IMG/VR virus record: IMGVR_UViG_3300023184_000139
Span: 1 to 59,173 of that record
Strand: one strand, 5' to 3'
Source: a virus
Length of the DNA: 59,173 bases
The notes under the pieces: generated by a model
Database searches by the model: none
What the model was told of the DNA's origin: nothing
What the model saw: only the letters and a program-made list of their open reading frames with translations
Shown: piece by piece, positions 15,982-23,087 of the stretch
Numbering within the stretch: the first letter of the stretch is position 1
Layout: each line of letters starts with the position of its first letter
Position numbers and translations under genes: made by a program

Positions 15982-16562
15982 GGTTCGTTTATTTCTATTA
16001 ATTTAGATATTTCTTTACCATAAGTAAAGAATTGATTATAAGTGGTATTGAATTTAATTCCAGTTTTGTTCTCAGGAATTAGGTCAATAATCTTTTTATT
16101 GTCAGTGATCCACACATCACATTGTTTCCAATTATCTTCAATATCTTTTGTTTTAATAAATTTAATATTATTACCAAGATATCCATTTTTAGATAAAAAA
16201 AATAATGTTGCAGGTTTTGCTTTACCTAACTCATCCAACCCAACTAATGTAAAATTATGTTCGGGGTTATCAAATAAAATTTTGTGTAAATCGGTAAATG
16301 TAGTTGAATAACTTAATCCGGCGTGACCAAATATTTCAATTGGATATTCAATAAATAAAAAGTTTTCAAACTCTTCTTGTGATTGAAATTTGTATGAATT
16401 TAAAAGATTATCATTTTGAATAGGTTCAGTAACGGCATATTCAAATGTGTTTTCTTCTCCTTCAATTGTAATATCACTATTAAAATATGATTCATTATAA
16501 TGATAATCAAACTTTTGAATTGTATTTCTTAAAACACCATCAATACTAATATATATTTCCAT
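15879..16562 (-). CDS. HAD-like protein lacking the nucleophile Asp
   Basis: A 227-residue protein starting at ATG 16562 (MEIYIS). YISIDGVLRNT matches HAD motif I (DxDGVLxx), but the first Asp, the phosphoryl nucleophile, is Ser here. DVWITDNKKIIDLIPEN (about 162-178) resembles HAD motif IV. The fold looks like small phage or bacterial nucleotidase-type HADs, so a binding rather than catalytic role is likely if the family call is right. The last 100 bases overlap the next gene. The start is preceded by TATATTTT 4 bases upstream. Confidence 0.62.
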   Translation of the reverse strand: MEIYISIDGVLRNTIQKFDYHYNESYFNSDITIEGEENTFEYAVTEPIQNDNLLNSYKFQSQEEFENFLFIEYPIEIFGHAGLSYSTTFTDLHKILFDNPEHNFTLVGLDELGKAKPATLFFLSKNGYLGNNIKFIKTKDIEDNWKQCDVWITDNKKIIDLIPENKTGIKFNTTYNQFFTYGKEISKLIEINEPWLKSLEKTTTLTLMESQRNVEQEEQSQTKTELK

Positions 16563-16566
16563 TGTA

Positions 16567-16597
16567 AAAATATACAACGAATTGAATTATAAGTAAA
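16567..16597 (-). promoter_or_regulatory. Weak host-type promoter candidate
   Basis: On the minus strand: TTTA, 19 bases, TATATTTT (16567-16574), one mismatch from each box of the Bacteroidota consensus. It lies between PhoH and the HAD-like gene, 4 bases before the ATG. AT-rich background makes chance matches easy. Confidence 0.35.
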
Positions 16598-16599
16598 TA

Positions 16600-17334
16600 C
16601 TAATCGTATCTATTCAATATTTCACCGATGATTGGGTTTCTTACAATATCTTGCATTCCAAATTCAAAAATACCAATTCCCTTTACATCTTCTAATCTCA
16701 TTTTAGCATCATATAAACCAGATTTTGTTTTATCTCTGAATTTATCTGATTGTTCAAGATCACCAGAAATAAAGAATTTAGAATTAAAACCGATACGAGT
16801 TAATAATAACTTAATCTGTGACGGTGTCGCATTTTGAGCTTCTTCAAAAACAAGGATAGTATTATCCACATTCCAACCTCTCATATATGCAAGTGCAGCA
16901 ACTTCAATATAACCTTGGTCTTTTAACTCCTCACGAGCCTCTTTACCAATAATCTTATTTAAAAGATAATATGATGGATAGATGTACGGATCTAATTTCT
17001 CCTCTAAACCCCCTGGAAGTGACCCTAATTTCTCTTCAGCTTCAACTGCGGGTCTTACTATAATAATTTTCTCATACTTGTTAGAATCGTCGTATAATAG
17101 GTCTACCGCACGTTTCATCGCTATGTAGGACTTACCTACACCTGCGGGACCAAAACATAATGTAATTTGATTTTCTCCAAGAATATTCCAATAGGTTTCT
17201 TGGTTTTTGGTTAGGAACTTTTCTTTAGGACGTTTAATGATTTGTCTAATCTTATCCTTATGTGATATCTTCTTTTCTTCTACTAATACGGGTGATGGTT
17301 GGTGAGATGTTTTGGTTCTTGTTTTATACGCCAA
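16600..17334 (-). CDS. phoH: PhoH-like ATPase
   Basis: A 244-residue protein with Walker A GPAGVGKS (62-69) and Walker B ILVFEEAQN (160-168), plus the PhoH blocks IIVRPAVEAEEKLGSLPGG and FFISGDLEQSD. PhoH-like proteins are common in phages; an RNA helicase/nuclease-linked role is proposed for relatives. The start appears to be TTG (17332-17334, then GCG TAT AAA), since no in-frame ATG precedes it before a stop. A late-type motif lies 31 bases upstream at 17366-17374, unusual for a non-structural gene here. Confidence 0.9.
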   Translation of the reverse strand: MAYKTRTKTSHQPSPVLVEEKKISHKDKIRQIIKRPKEKFLTKNQETYWNILGENQITLCFGPAGVGKSYIAMKRAVDLLYDDSNKYEKIIIVRPAVEAEEKLGSLPGGLEEKLDPYIYPSYYLLNKIIGKEAREELKDQGYIEVAALAYMRGWNVDNTILVFEEAQNATPSQIKLLLTRIGFNSKFFISGDLEQSDKFRDKTKSGLYDAKMRLEDVKGIGIFEFGMQDIVRNPIIGEILNRYD

Positions 17335-17365
17335 AGTGAATAGTTTTAAGGGTTCCGTTTATTGT

Positions 17366-17374
17366 TAATAAATA
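17366..17374 (-). promoter_or_regulatory. Late-promoter-like motif upstream of phoH
   Basis: TATTTATTA on the minus strand, 31 bases before the TTG start of phoH and just past the end of the dUTPase gene. It is the only copy that serves a gene without a virion or ribosome role. Confidence 0.5.
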
Positions 17375-17377
17375 TCA

Positions 17378-18001
17378 TCATTTTCCTGTAGATCCAAATC
17401 CACCACTACCTCTTTCAGTATCTGATAACTCAGGAACCTCCGTCATATATATGGTAGGATAAGGTAATATGATAATCTGTGCACCTCTTTCACCCACTTT
17501 ATATTTAATTGAATCCAAACCTTGAGTTTTCTTAAATGTTGCCTGTAATTCTCCTCTATATCCACTATCAATTACACCAACACAATTTGATAATATTAAA
17601 TCTTGATTACGAACTGATGATCTTGGGAAAACTAACCCAACATAACCTTTAGGAATTTCCATTGCGATACCAAAACCATAAGATACACTAAATGATGTAT
17701 TTTCAATTTCTTTTGTAATGGTTAAATCCATACCAGCATCACCAACTTTTGAATACGATGGTATTACGGCATTTAAATCTAATTTTTTTACTTTAATTAA
17801 AACACCACTGTTTGTGGTTGGTTGAGTGTTAATAATATTTTGTCCGTCAACAGGAGGAGTTGAAAAATCTTCTTGTAATTTATTTAATAAATCATTTAAT
17901 TCGGTAACAAAATTTAAATCAATTTCTTCATCATCCGAACCTATTGTTTTTTCAAAATTTTCTAATTGTTTAAGATAATTTTCTACATCTTCTTTTTCCA
18001 T
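17378..18001 (-). CDS. dut: dUTP diphosphatase with N-terminal extension
   Basis: A 207-residue trimeric-type dUTPase. All five motifs are visible: GDAGMDL (87-93), PRSSV (126-130), GVIDSGYRGELQ (142-153), GERGAQIIILP (170-180) and RGSGGFGSTG (197-206). It hydrolyses dUTP to dUMP, lowering uracil in DNA and feeding dTMP synthesis. The first 65 residues are an acidic helical extension not found in typical dUTPases of about 140 residues; its role is unknown. It lies in the operon read from 19723-19753. Confidence 0.95.
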   Translation of the reverse strand: MEKEDVENYLKQLENFEKTIGSDDEEIDLNFVTELNDLLNKLQEDFSTPPVDGQNIINTQPTTNSGVLIKVKKLDLNAVIPSYSKVGDAGMDLTITKEIENTSFSVSYGFGIAMEIPKGYVGLVFPRSSVRNQDLILSNCVGVIDSGYRGELQATFKKTQGLDSIKYKVGERGAQIIILPYPTIYMTEVPELSDTERGSGGFGSTGK

Positions 18002-18002
18002 A

Positions 18003-18218
18003 TTATTTGTTTTTCTTTTCTTCTAACCATTTATCTAACGCCTTAATTCTTTGTTTAAGGTTATCATCTTGTGGACGTAAACATATCTCCACAAATAAAT
18101 CGGTAATTCTTACCAACTCCTCAAGAGTAACAGAGACACCAACTGATGTAACATACTCTAAAGCCATTTTACTTTGCGATTGACGCATAATTTGTATTTC
18201 ACGACTATAGAATTCCAT
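18003..18218 (-). CDS. Small helical hypothetical protein
   Basis: A 71-residue protein, helical throughout (EFYSREIQIMRQSQSKMALE; LEELVRITDLFVEICL), with a Lys-rich C terminus. It starts 19 bases after the DUF4494-like gene and ends one base before the dUTPase start. I do not recognise the family; size and charge resemble small DNA-binding or regulatory phage proteins. Confidence 0.7.
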   Translation of the reverse strand: MEFYSREIQIMRQSQSKMALEYVTSVGVSVTLEELVRITDLFVEICLRPQDDNLKQRIKALDKWLEEKKNK

Positions 18219-18237
18219 ATCAGTTGGTGTTTAATTG

Positions 18238-18474
18238 TTATTTACTTTTGTAATACTCGGGTGTGTTCTTTTCGTCAATCACACACTCAATTGGAAATTT
18301 AGCGACACTTAAACTTTCGCTACCTCTAATGTCACCTTCACGATATCTTGCTGCAACAATTGTTGCTTCTTCTACCGATTCAGCTTGAATTACGTATTTT
18401 ACTTTTTTAACACGAGGGTTTCCTTCTCTGTCCATTTGTTCGGTTTCATAACCGATTGTAACTTGATAATACAT
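18238..18474 (-). CDS. DUF4494-like protein
   Basis: A 78-residue protein: YYQVTIGYETEQMD, then KVKYVIQAESVEEATIVAAR, then ESLSVAKFPIECVI. The order of a beta strand, a central strand plus helix carrying the EA-A pattern, and a final strand resembles DUF4494, a small family known mainly from Bacteroidota and their phages. The function is unknown. It supports the host guess and is second in the glycosyltransferase-sigma operon. Confidence 0.6.
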   Translation of the reverse strand: MYYQVTIGYETEQMDREGNPRVKKVKYVIQAESVEEATIVAARYREGDIRGSESLSVAKFPIECVIDEKNTPEYYKSK

Positions 18475-18481
18475 GTTGTTT

Positions 18482-19702
18482 CTATTTAATTATTGATTTA
18501 AAAAATTCTACTCTATCTTTACATACTTTCTTTAATGAGTATGTGTCTTTAACTGTTTCATATAAACGATTACCTAAGTCTTCAATCATATTAGGATTTT
18601 CAACTAAACGTTTCATATGTTTTGCCCAATCTTTATGGTTCTTTTTAGAACCTACTAATAGTGCGTTTCCTTTGTCGTTAAACTTACCTTCATCAACCGC
18701 CGAAATTAAATCAATTGTGAAAGGGTCAACATCACTTGCGATGATAGCCTTCTTAAAAAAACCGGCTTCAATTACTTTTAATTGTGATTTATTGGCATTG
18801 AATACTGAGTCAACTAAAGGTGCTAATGACACATCAAAGGTATTGTAGTTTGTTGCATAACTATTAATATCTTTAGTCCATCTTCTTCTATATGGTTCAT
18901 TTGTGTCATTGTAATTTCCATCTGTAAATGTACCTAAATAATTTTTATATTCGGGACTTAACACTTTAAAATTGTCAGTGAAAAATCCTTCATATTTATA
19001 CCATACTGTTTCTGTTGGTTGTATAGGTCTTTGTTGTTGTTTACCTTCTTGATCAATCACAGTAACGGTGCCTCTTGTATCAAACCCACATAAAACAAAT
19101 TGTACTTTATCTTTAAATAAATTATATGTGGAAGAAATTCCATTAGACATTAATTCTAAATCGTGTAAATGTGATGACCCACCTAACCAACCGAATCTAA
19201 CTTTATCTGATTTAATTGATTTATTTTGAAATTGAGGTTCGTCTTCATTTACCGCATTTGGAAAAACAACAACATTACTAACTTTTAATTTGTCTTTAAT
19301 TGTTTGAGCAAATATTGAAGTTGTGGTGCTAACATAATCAACAGTCTTTAACATGTCAATTTTCATCTCACCAACTTTATTCATTTTAATTGCCATATAC
19401 ATTGGATGTCTCTGATCAACAAACCATAAATCATCAATGTCCATTACAGTGATAATACCTTTGGATTTTAACCAATTAATTCTTTTAATGTTATGTTCGT
19501 GATTTGTTTGATGGATAAAAGTATGGAAAACTACAATATCGTAGTTTAAAAAATAATCATCTCTATCTTCCGCATTATACGAAATATCCACGTGAATATC
19601 CTCTGAATGTTTATCTGAAATGAATACAAATGGATCCATCATTCTAAACTTACCTACACCATGCTTATCGGATGGAATCGCTAAAATTCTAATTTTTGAC
19701 AT
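18482..19702 (-). CDS. Glycosyltransferase, GT-B (GT4-like)
   Basis: A 406-residue protein. The N-terminal domain starts RILAIPSDKHGVGKFRM; ITVMDIDDLWFVD lies near residue 90. The C-terminal domain has RFGWLGGSSHLHDLE (about 168-182), then FDVSLAPLVDSVFNANKSQL and KVIEAGFFKKAIIASDVDPF, the equivalent of the GT4 donor-binding E-x7-E region. It is the first gene after the host-type promoter and the head of the operon ending in the sigma factor. The target is unknown. Confidence 0.82.
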   Translation of the reverse strand: MSKIRILAIPSDKHGVGKFRMMDPFVFISDKHSEDIHVDISYNAEDRDDYFLNYDIVVFHTFIHQTNHEHNIKRINWLKSKGIITVMDIDDLWFVDQRHPMYMAIKMNKVGEMKIDMLKTVDYVSTTTSIFAQTIKDKLKVSNVVVFPNAVNEDEPQFQNKSIKSDKVRFGWLGGSSHLHDLELMSNGISSTYNLFKDKVQFVLCGFDTRGTVTVIDQEGKQQQRPIQPTETVWYKYEGFFTDNFKVLSPEYKNYLGTFTDGNYNDTNEPYRRRWTKDINSYATNYNTFDVSLAPLVDSVFNANKSQLKVIEAGFFKKAIIASDVDPFTIDLISAVDEGKFNDKGNALLVGSKKNHKDWAKHMKRLVENPNMIEDLGNRLYETVKDTYSLKKVCKDRVEFFKSIIK

Positions 19703-19722
19703 TTAAATTAACTTATATGTCT

Positions 19723-19753
19723 AAAATATAACTAAAAAAATTGGAAAAACAAA
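19723..19753 (-). promoter_or_regulatory. Bacteroidota-type host promoter for the sigma operon
   Basis: On the minus strand: TTTG (19753-19750), 19 bases, TATATTTT (19730-19723), one mismatch from the TTTG / TAnnTTTG consensus. It ends 20 bases before the ATG at 19702. It would transcribe the glycosyltransferase, dUTPase and sigma genes with host RNA polymerase before the late switch. Confidence 0.55.
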
Positions 19754-19754
19754 A

Positions 19755-20324
19755 TTACTTGGCTTTATTTACTCCTGTAATTTTACCCTTGAAAATAGAG
19801 TCTCCCACCTTCAATACTAAATTTTCATTAATAGATGATGTTGTAGATGCGGTAAGAATTTGATTTAATTTTTCATCCATTACTTTACGAACTGTATTTT
19901 CAATAAGAACTGCAATTGCGTTCATGTCAATATTGTTATTAACGATAGTTTGTTTTGATTGTGCGGAAGGTCTTGTTGCAACACCTTCTTGTTCCATTAA
20001 ACGTTTTGCACCTTTAACAAAATCCATATCTAAAGTATCATTTAAAGAAATTTGTTGAATTGGGTTTTCCATCATTGCTTTTTTAATTGCATCAGGTAAT
20101 TTTGAATTTTGAATTTTATCAATATTCATATTACCACCTACTGGTCTTGTATTAGGTTGTTGAGGTGTTTGCATTTCCATTAATTCTGAAGGATCAGATC
20201 TTAACACTTCACTATTAACATGACCTCTTTCATAATTTCCACCGTCAACTTTATTCATTACTTTTTTTGCTTGTACTAACTTTTTCATTAAATCGTTAGA
20301 TGATATTGATCCTTGTTGTGACAT
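19755..20324 (-). CDS. Hypothetical virion-type protein
   Basis: A 189-residue protein. The N-terminal half is polar, Gln/Pro/Asn-rich and probably disordered. A helix with DMNAIAVLIENTVRKVMDEK (about 136-155) and a short beta C terminus (NLVLKVGDSIFKGKITGV) follow. The late motif ends only 2 bases before the ATG. The family is not recognised. Its own late promoter and the neighbouring tagged proteins suggest a virion role. Confidence 0.65.
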   Translation of the reverse strand: MSQQGSISSNDLMKKLVQAKKVMNKVDGGNYERGHVNSEVLRSDPSELMEMQTPQQPNTRPVGGNMNIDKIQNSKLPDAIKKAMMENPIQQISLNDTLDMDFVKGAKRLMEQEGVATRPSAQSKQTIVNNNIDMNAIAVLIENTVRKVMDEKLNQILTASTTSSINENLVLKVGDSIFKGKITGVNKAK

Positions 20325-20326
20325 GT

Positions 20327-20335
20327 TAATAAATA
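20327..20335 (-). promoter_or_regulatory. Late-promoter-like motif, 2 bases from start codon
   Basis: TATTTATTA on the minus strand, then AC, then ATG (20324-20322). If transcription starts 5-7 bases past the motif, as in T4 late promoters, it would start inside the first codons. Confidence 0.55.
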
Positions 20336-20357
20336 TTTTATATTATAATAAACTATT

Positions 20358-21107
20358 TTAAGAAAACATTAAACGCTTAATATTTTTAATACTTTCTTGT
20401 AAATTTTTATTTTCCTCATCCTCTTCAGGATTTGCAACAGGTTTTTCTGTTTGTTTTGGTTGGGGTAATTCTTGTGTTTTTGCTTGTGTTGTTTCAGGTT
20501 CCGTTTGTGTTGGTTCAGGTTTTGACACAACTTTCTCAGGTTTAGTTTGAGTTTTTGGTTGTGGTAGTTCTGTTGTTTTTGGTTCCTCGGGTGTAGTCGT
20601 TGTTGTCGGCTCAACATTCGGAGTTGGTTCCGTTGTTGCAGTTGCCGAAGGAACTGCGGGTTTTGGTTTAATAATCCTTGGTTTTTTAACATCAGGTTTA
20701 TTAGTCCAATCTGTTGTCACATAAGTAACACTCATTGATCTATCATCACCCTCTTTATAGTCAGGTCTTTTTTGATCAAATTTATCATCACTAATTCTTA
20801 AATCACTCATTCTACCAACCATAAATGTTCTCCATCCCGTTTTATCAAATCCTTTTTTAGAAACTGACGGTGGTTGAACATACGCACGAATAACTAAATT
20901 ACCTCTTTTACTTAATCCTAAAGCAACCGCCTCAGCATCAATTCTTTTACCTGGTTTTACACTATCTTTTAATGGTTTTCTTGGTCCCGTATAGAAAAAA
21001 GAAATCTTATTCCTATTTTTGATTGCGTCAACTATAGGTTTAGTTTTAGATGTCTTTAAAATATTTTGTTCTTCAAGTATCTTGAAGATCGTATTGGTAA
21101 AACTCAT
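20358..21107 (-). CDS. WYL-like domain protein with Pro/Thr-rich linker and C-terminal tag
   Basis: A 249-residue protein. Residues about 22-115 follow the WYL-domain pattern: IVDAIKNRNKISFFYTG, an R-I-D-A-E strand, LGLSKRGNLVIRAYVQPP, and WRTFMVGRMSDLRISD. Residues about 145-230 are a Pro/Thr/Gln/Glu linker. The last residues LQESIKNIKRLMFS match a motif at the N terminus of the FMN reductase and the C terminus of the 21801-22292 product. WYL domains usually bind ligands or nucleic acid in regulators; this one has no DNA-binding domain and sits in a late virion operon. Confidence 0.68.
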   Translation of the reverse strand: MSFTNTIFKILEEQNILKTSKTKPIVDAIKNRNKISFFYTGPRKPLKDSVKPGKRIDAEAVALGLSKRGNLVIRAYVQPPSVSKKGFDKTGWRTFMVGRMSDLRISDDKFDQKRPDYKEGDDRSMSVTYVTTDWTNKPDVKKPRIIKPKPAVPSATATTEPTPNVEPTTTTTPEEPKTTELPQPKTQTKPEKVVSKPEPTQTEPETTQAKTQELPQPKQTEKPVANPEEDEENKNLQESIKNIKRLMFS

Positions 21108-21799
21108 TATGTTGTTGGGTGTCTATTATATTCTTTTTTAGAGTTATAACTATTTTTACCTGTGTTTTCAGTTCTTTTTAAAATATCAGTTTTAGAACCA
21201 ACGGTTCCATTTTCATCTTTAGGTCCTTTACCGTTTTCATCTCCATCAGATATTGCATCAGGATTTGTACTATTATAAAGATTCTTTTTATTAAATTTAT
21301 TTTTAACTAAATTTTCTTTTCTTTTTAAAACGTCAGTTTTAGAACCAACTTCTCCCGTTTCACCTCTTTGTCCTTTACCAAACTCATCGCCATTAGAAAT
21401 TGCATTAGGATTATTAACACCATATTGATTATTTAATTTATACGTGTTTTTACTTAATAATAAATTTCTATTTGCAATATCTATAGACGTTCCTATTGCA
21501 ACATTATCTTCCTTTTGACCTCTTCCTTTTTCATCACCATCTGCTAATGCATTTGGGTTTGTTAAACTATATTGATTATTTTCATTATAGGCATTTCTAC
21601 CTAAACTTGAAATTCTATTTTGTATATCTGTGGTTGAGCCAACTTTATTACTATCACCTATTTGACCTTTACCTTTTTCATCTCCGTCAGATAAAGCATT
21701 AATATTTTGACTGTTATATAAATTCTTTTCATTATAAGAATTTCTTGTTAGAGATTCTTTTCTAAATTGTTCTGATATTTGATCTAATTTTGTTGCCAT
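21107..21799 (-). CDS. Protein of four 49-residue repeats with DGDE loops
   Basis: A 230-residue protein. The DGDE (once NGDE) tetrads start at residues 38, 87, 136 and 185, an exact 49-residue period. Each repeat reads roughly YN-x-N-x-Y, NPNA-S-DGDE-x-GKGQ, V-G-S-x-T-D-I, R. The loop D-G-D-E-x-G has acidic residues at positions 1, 3 and 12, so calcium binding is conceivable. It is strongly polar with no membrane segment. It overlaps the WYL-like gene start by one base and lies in the late operon 23034-20358. It may be a repetitive virion or DNA-bound protein. Confidence 0.72.
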   Translation of the reverse strand: MATKLDQISEQFRKESLTRNSYNEKNLYNSQNINALSDGDEKGKGQIGDSNKVGSTTDIQNRISSLGRNAYNENNQYSLTNPNALADGDEKGRGQKEDNVAIGTSIDIANRNLLLSKNTYKLNNQYGVNNPNAISNGDEFGKGQRGETGEVGSKTDVLKRKENLVKNKFNKKNLYNSTNPDAISDGDENGKGPKDENGTVGSKTDILKRTENTGKNSYNSKKEYNRHPTT

Positions 21800-21800
21800 A

Positions 21801-22292
21801 TTATAACATTAATTTTTTTATTCTTTTAACTTGTTCAAATAAACCAGTTAATTTTATTGACTCCACTGAATTTTTTTCTGAGTTAGAATTAAATTTAAAT
21901 GACGGTAACCAACTTGATTTTTTTGTATGTTTTTTTAAGAAACTATTTTTTCTTTCTCCTGTTGTACTTGAAATATCGTCGGCTTGTTTTCTACCCTCTT
22001 TTCTATTTTGAATTAAATCTCTTTCTCCCTGAAGATATTGTTTAGACCAAGAATCCATTAAGTCACCACCAGCCAAGTCATACCTAACTCTATCAGCAAC
22101 TTTATCCATACCTTGTATGTCATGAATAATTCGTTTAAGTTGACCATATGTTACTTTTTTATCAGTTAATAGTTTTTTTGCTCTCATCACCCCATGCACA
22201 TTTTGACCGTTAAGACCTGTAACCGTATGGTTGATCTTATCTAATATGTTTTGGGGTAAATCAAAGTCCCTATTTTTTAATTCTTTATTCAT
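21801..22292 (-). CDS. Hypothetical virion-operon protein with C-terminal tag
   Basis: A 163-residue basic protein. Residues 10-85 are helical (NVHGVMRAKKLLTDKKVTYG; LKRIIHDIQGMDK; RYDLAGGDLMDSW). The end GLFEQVKRIKKLML matches the tag seen at the ends of two other proteins and includes the L-x-E of a gp21-type cleavage site. It overlaps the upstream gene by 8 bases. The family is not recognised. Confidence 0.7.
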   Translation of the reverse strand: MNKELKNRDFDLPQNILDKINHTVTGLNGQNVHGVMRAKKLLTDKKVTYGQLKRIIHDIQGMDKVADRVRYDLAGGDLMDSWSKQYLQGERDLIQNRKEGRKQADDISSTTGERKNSFLKKHTKKSSWLPSFKFNSNSEKNSVESIKLTGLFEQVKRIKKLML

Positions 22293-23034
22293 TATCGTCT
22301 TTAAGTCCTTTCAAAATATGATCTGGTTTAAGACCATAAGTTTTCATACTATTTTTAAGTGATTTTATTTGTTTTGCAACTATTGGATTAATTTCAACTT
22401 CTTCAACCTCTTCTTCCTTGGATAAAACATCATTATCTTTTCCTTTTTGTTTTAAAAGATTATCAATGTATTCTTCCATGAATTTTTTAGGATTCTCTAC
22501 CAATCTTACTTTATCGTCAGGTAATTTTGGATCATACCCCATTTGTCCTAATCTATTTTCCAATTCCTTTGGATCAGTTACACCCAACTCAATAAACTTC
22601 TTTTTAGCTTCTTCATAGTTAGCGTCATCCATAATTGTATCTTCAGCACCCAATGCTTTACTCATATCAGATTCACCCCAATATCTTCTGAATCCCATAC
22701 CTAATTTTGGTGATATTGACGATTGACCCGCGGCGGTTAACGCCACCTCATCACTTGTTGAATTTGATGTTATTTCAGCTCTTGAGTTAGTTGGTTTTTT
22801 ACTTTTAGCAAAATTACCAGCAGCATCCACAATTTCATCCACTTCTTCCTCTTTCTCTACTTTATCGGGGATTTCATCATAATCTGTCTTATCAGAGAAC
22901 TCTTTAGCCCATTTGGACCATTTCTTCTTTTCTTTCTTAGGTTTACCCTTTTCATTCGCCTTAGCGTAGAAGAACCTTTGTTGTGCTTTTGAAGCAAATT
23001 TCTCCTCAATTACCTGTTTTATAAAATTATTCAT
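22285..23034 (-). CDS. Virion-type protein with SKAQQ motif
   Basis: A 249-residue, highly charged protein. After a short helix (NNFIKQVIEEK) comes FASKAQQRFFYAKANEKG, a motif shared with the DUF3008 group of small phage proteins and many T4-like head-core proteins. Acidic and Lys-rich segments follow, then NPKKFMEEYIDNLLKQKG and a C-terminal helix (PIVAKQIKSLKNSMKTYG). First gene of a late operon; motif 23050-23057 is 15 bases upstream. The function is unknown. Confidence 0.68.
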   Translation of the reverse strand: MNNFIKQVIEEKFASKAQQRFFYAKANEKGKPKKEKKKWSKWAKEFSDKTDYDEIPDKVEKEEEVDEIVDAAGNFAKSKKPTNSRAEITSNSTSDEVALTAAGQSSISPKLGMGFRRYWGESDMSKALGAEDTIMDDANYEEAKKKFIELGVTDPKELENRLGQMGYDPKLPDDKVRLVENPKKFMEEYIDNLLKQKGKDNDVLSKEEEVEEVEINPIVAKQIKSLKNSMKTYGLKPDHILKGLKDDNE

Positions 23035-23049
23035 CTAAATAGACTTTTA

Positions 23050-23057
23050 TATAAATA
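23050..23057 (-). promoter_or_regulatory. Late-promoter-like motif (divergent pair, left arm)
   Basis: TATTTATA on the minus strand, in the context GATATTTATA, 15 bases before the ATG at 23034. It forms an inverted repeat with the copy at 23075-23082. Confidence 0.6.
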
Positions 23058-23074
23058 TCAAATGTTATGAAAGA

Positions 23075-23082
23075 TATTTATA
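23075..23082 (+). promoter_or_regulatory. Late-promoter-like motif (divergent pair, right arm)
   Basis: TATTTATA in the context GATATTTATA, 5 bases before ATG 23088. It shows that the fibre gene starts at 23088 and not at the ATG at 23067, which lies upstream of the motif. Confidence 0.6.
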
Positions 23083-23087
23083 TTATA

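Noticed and set aside
23067-23087. Earlier ATG (23067) for the first fibre gene
   Set aside because: It lies upstream of the late motif at 23075-23082; ATG 23088 just after the motif is more plausible.
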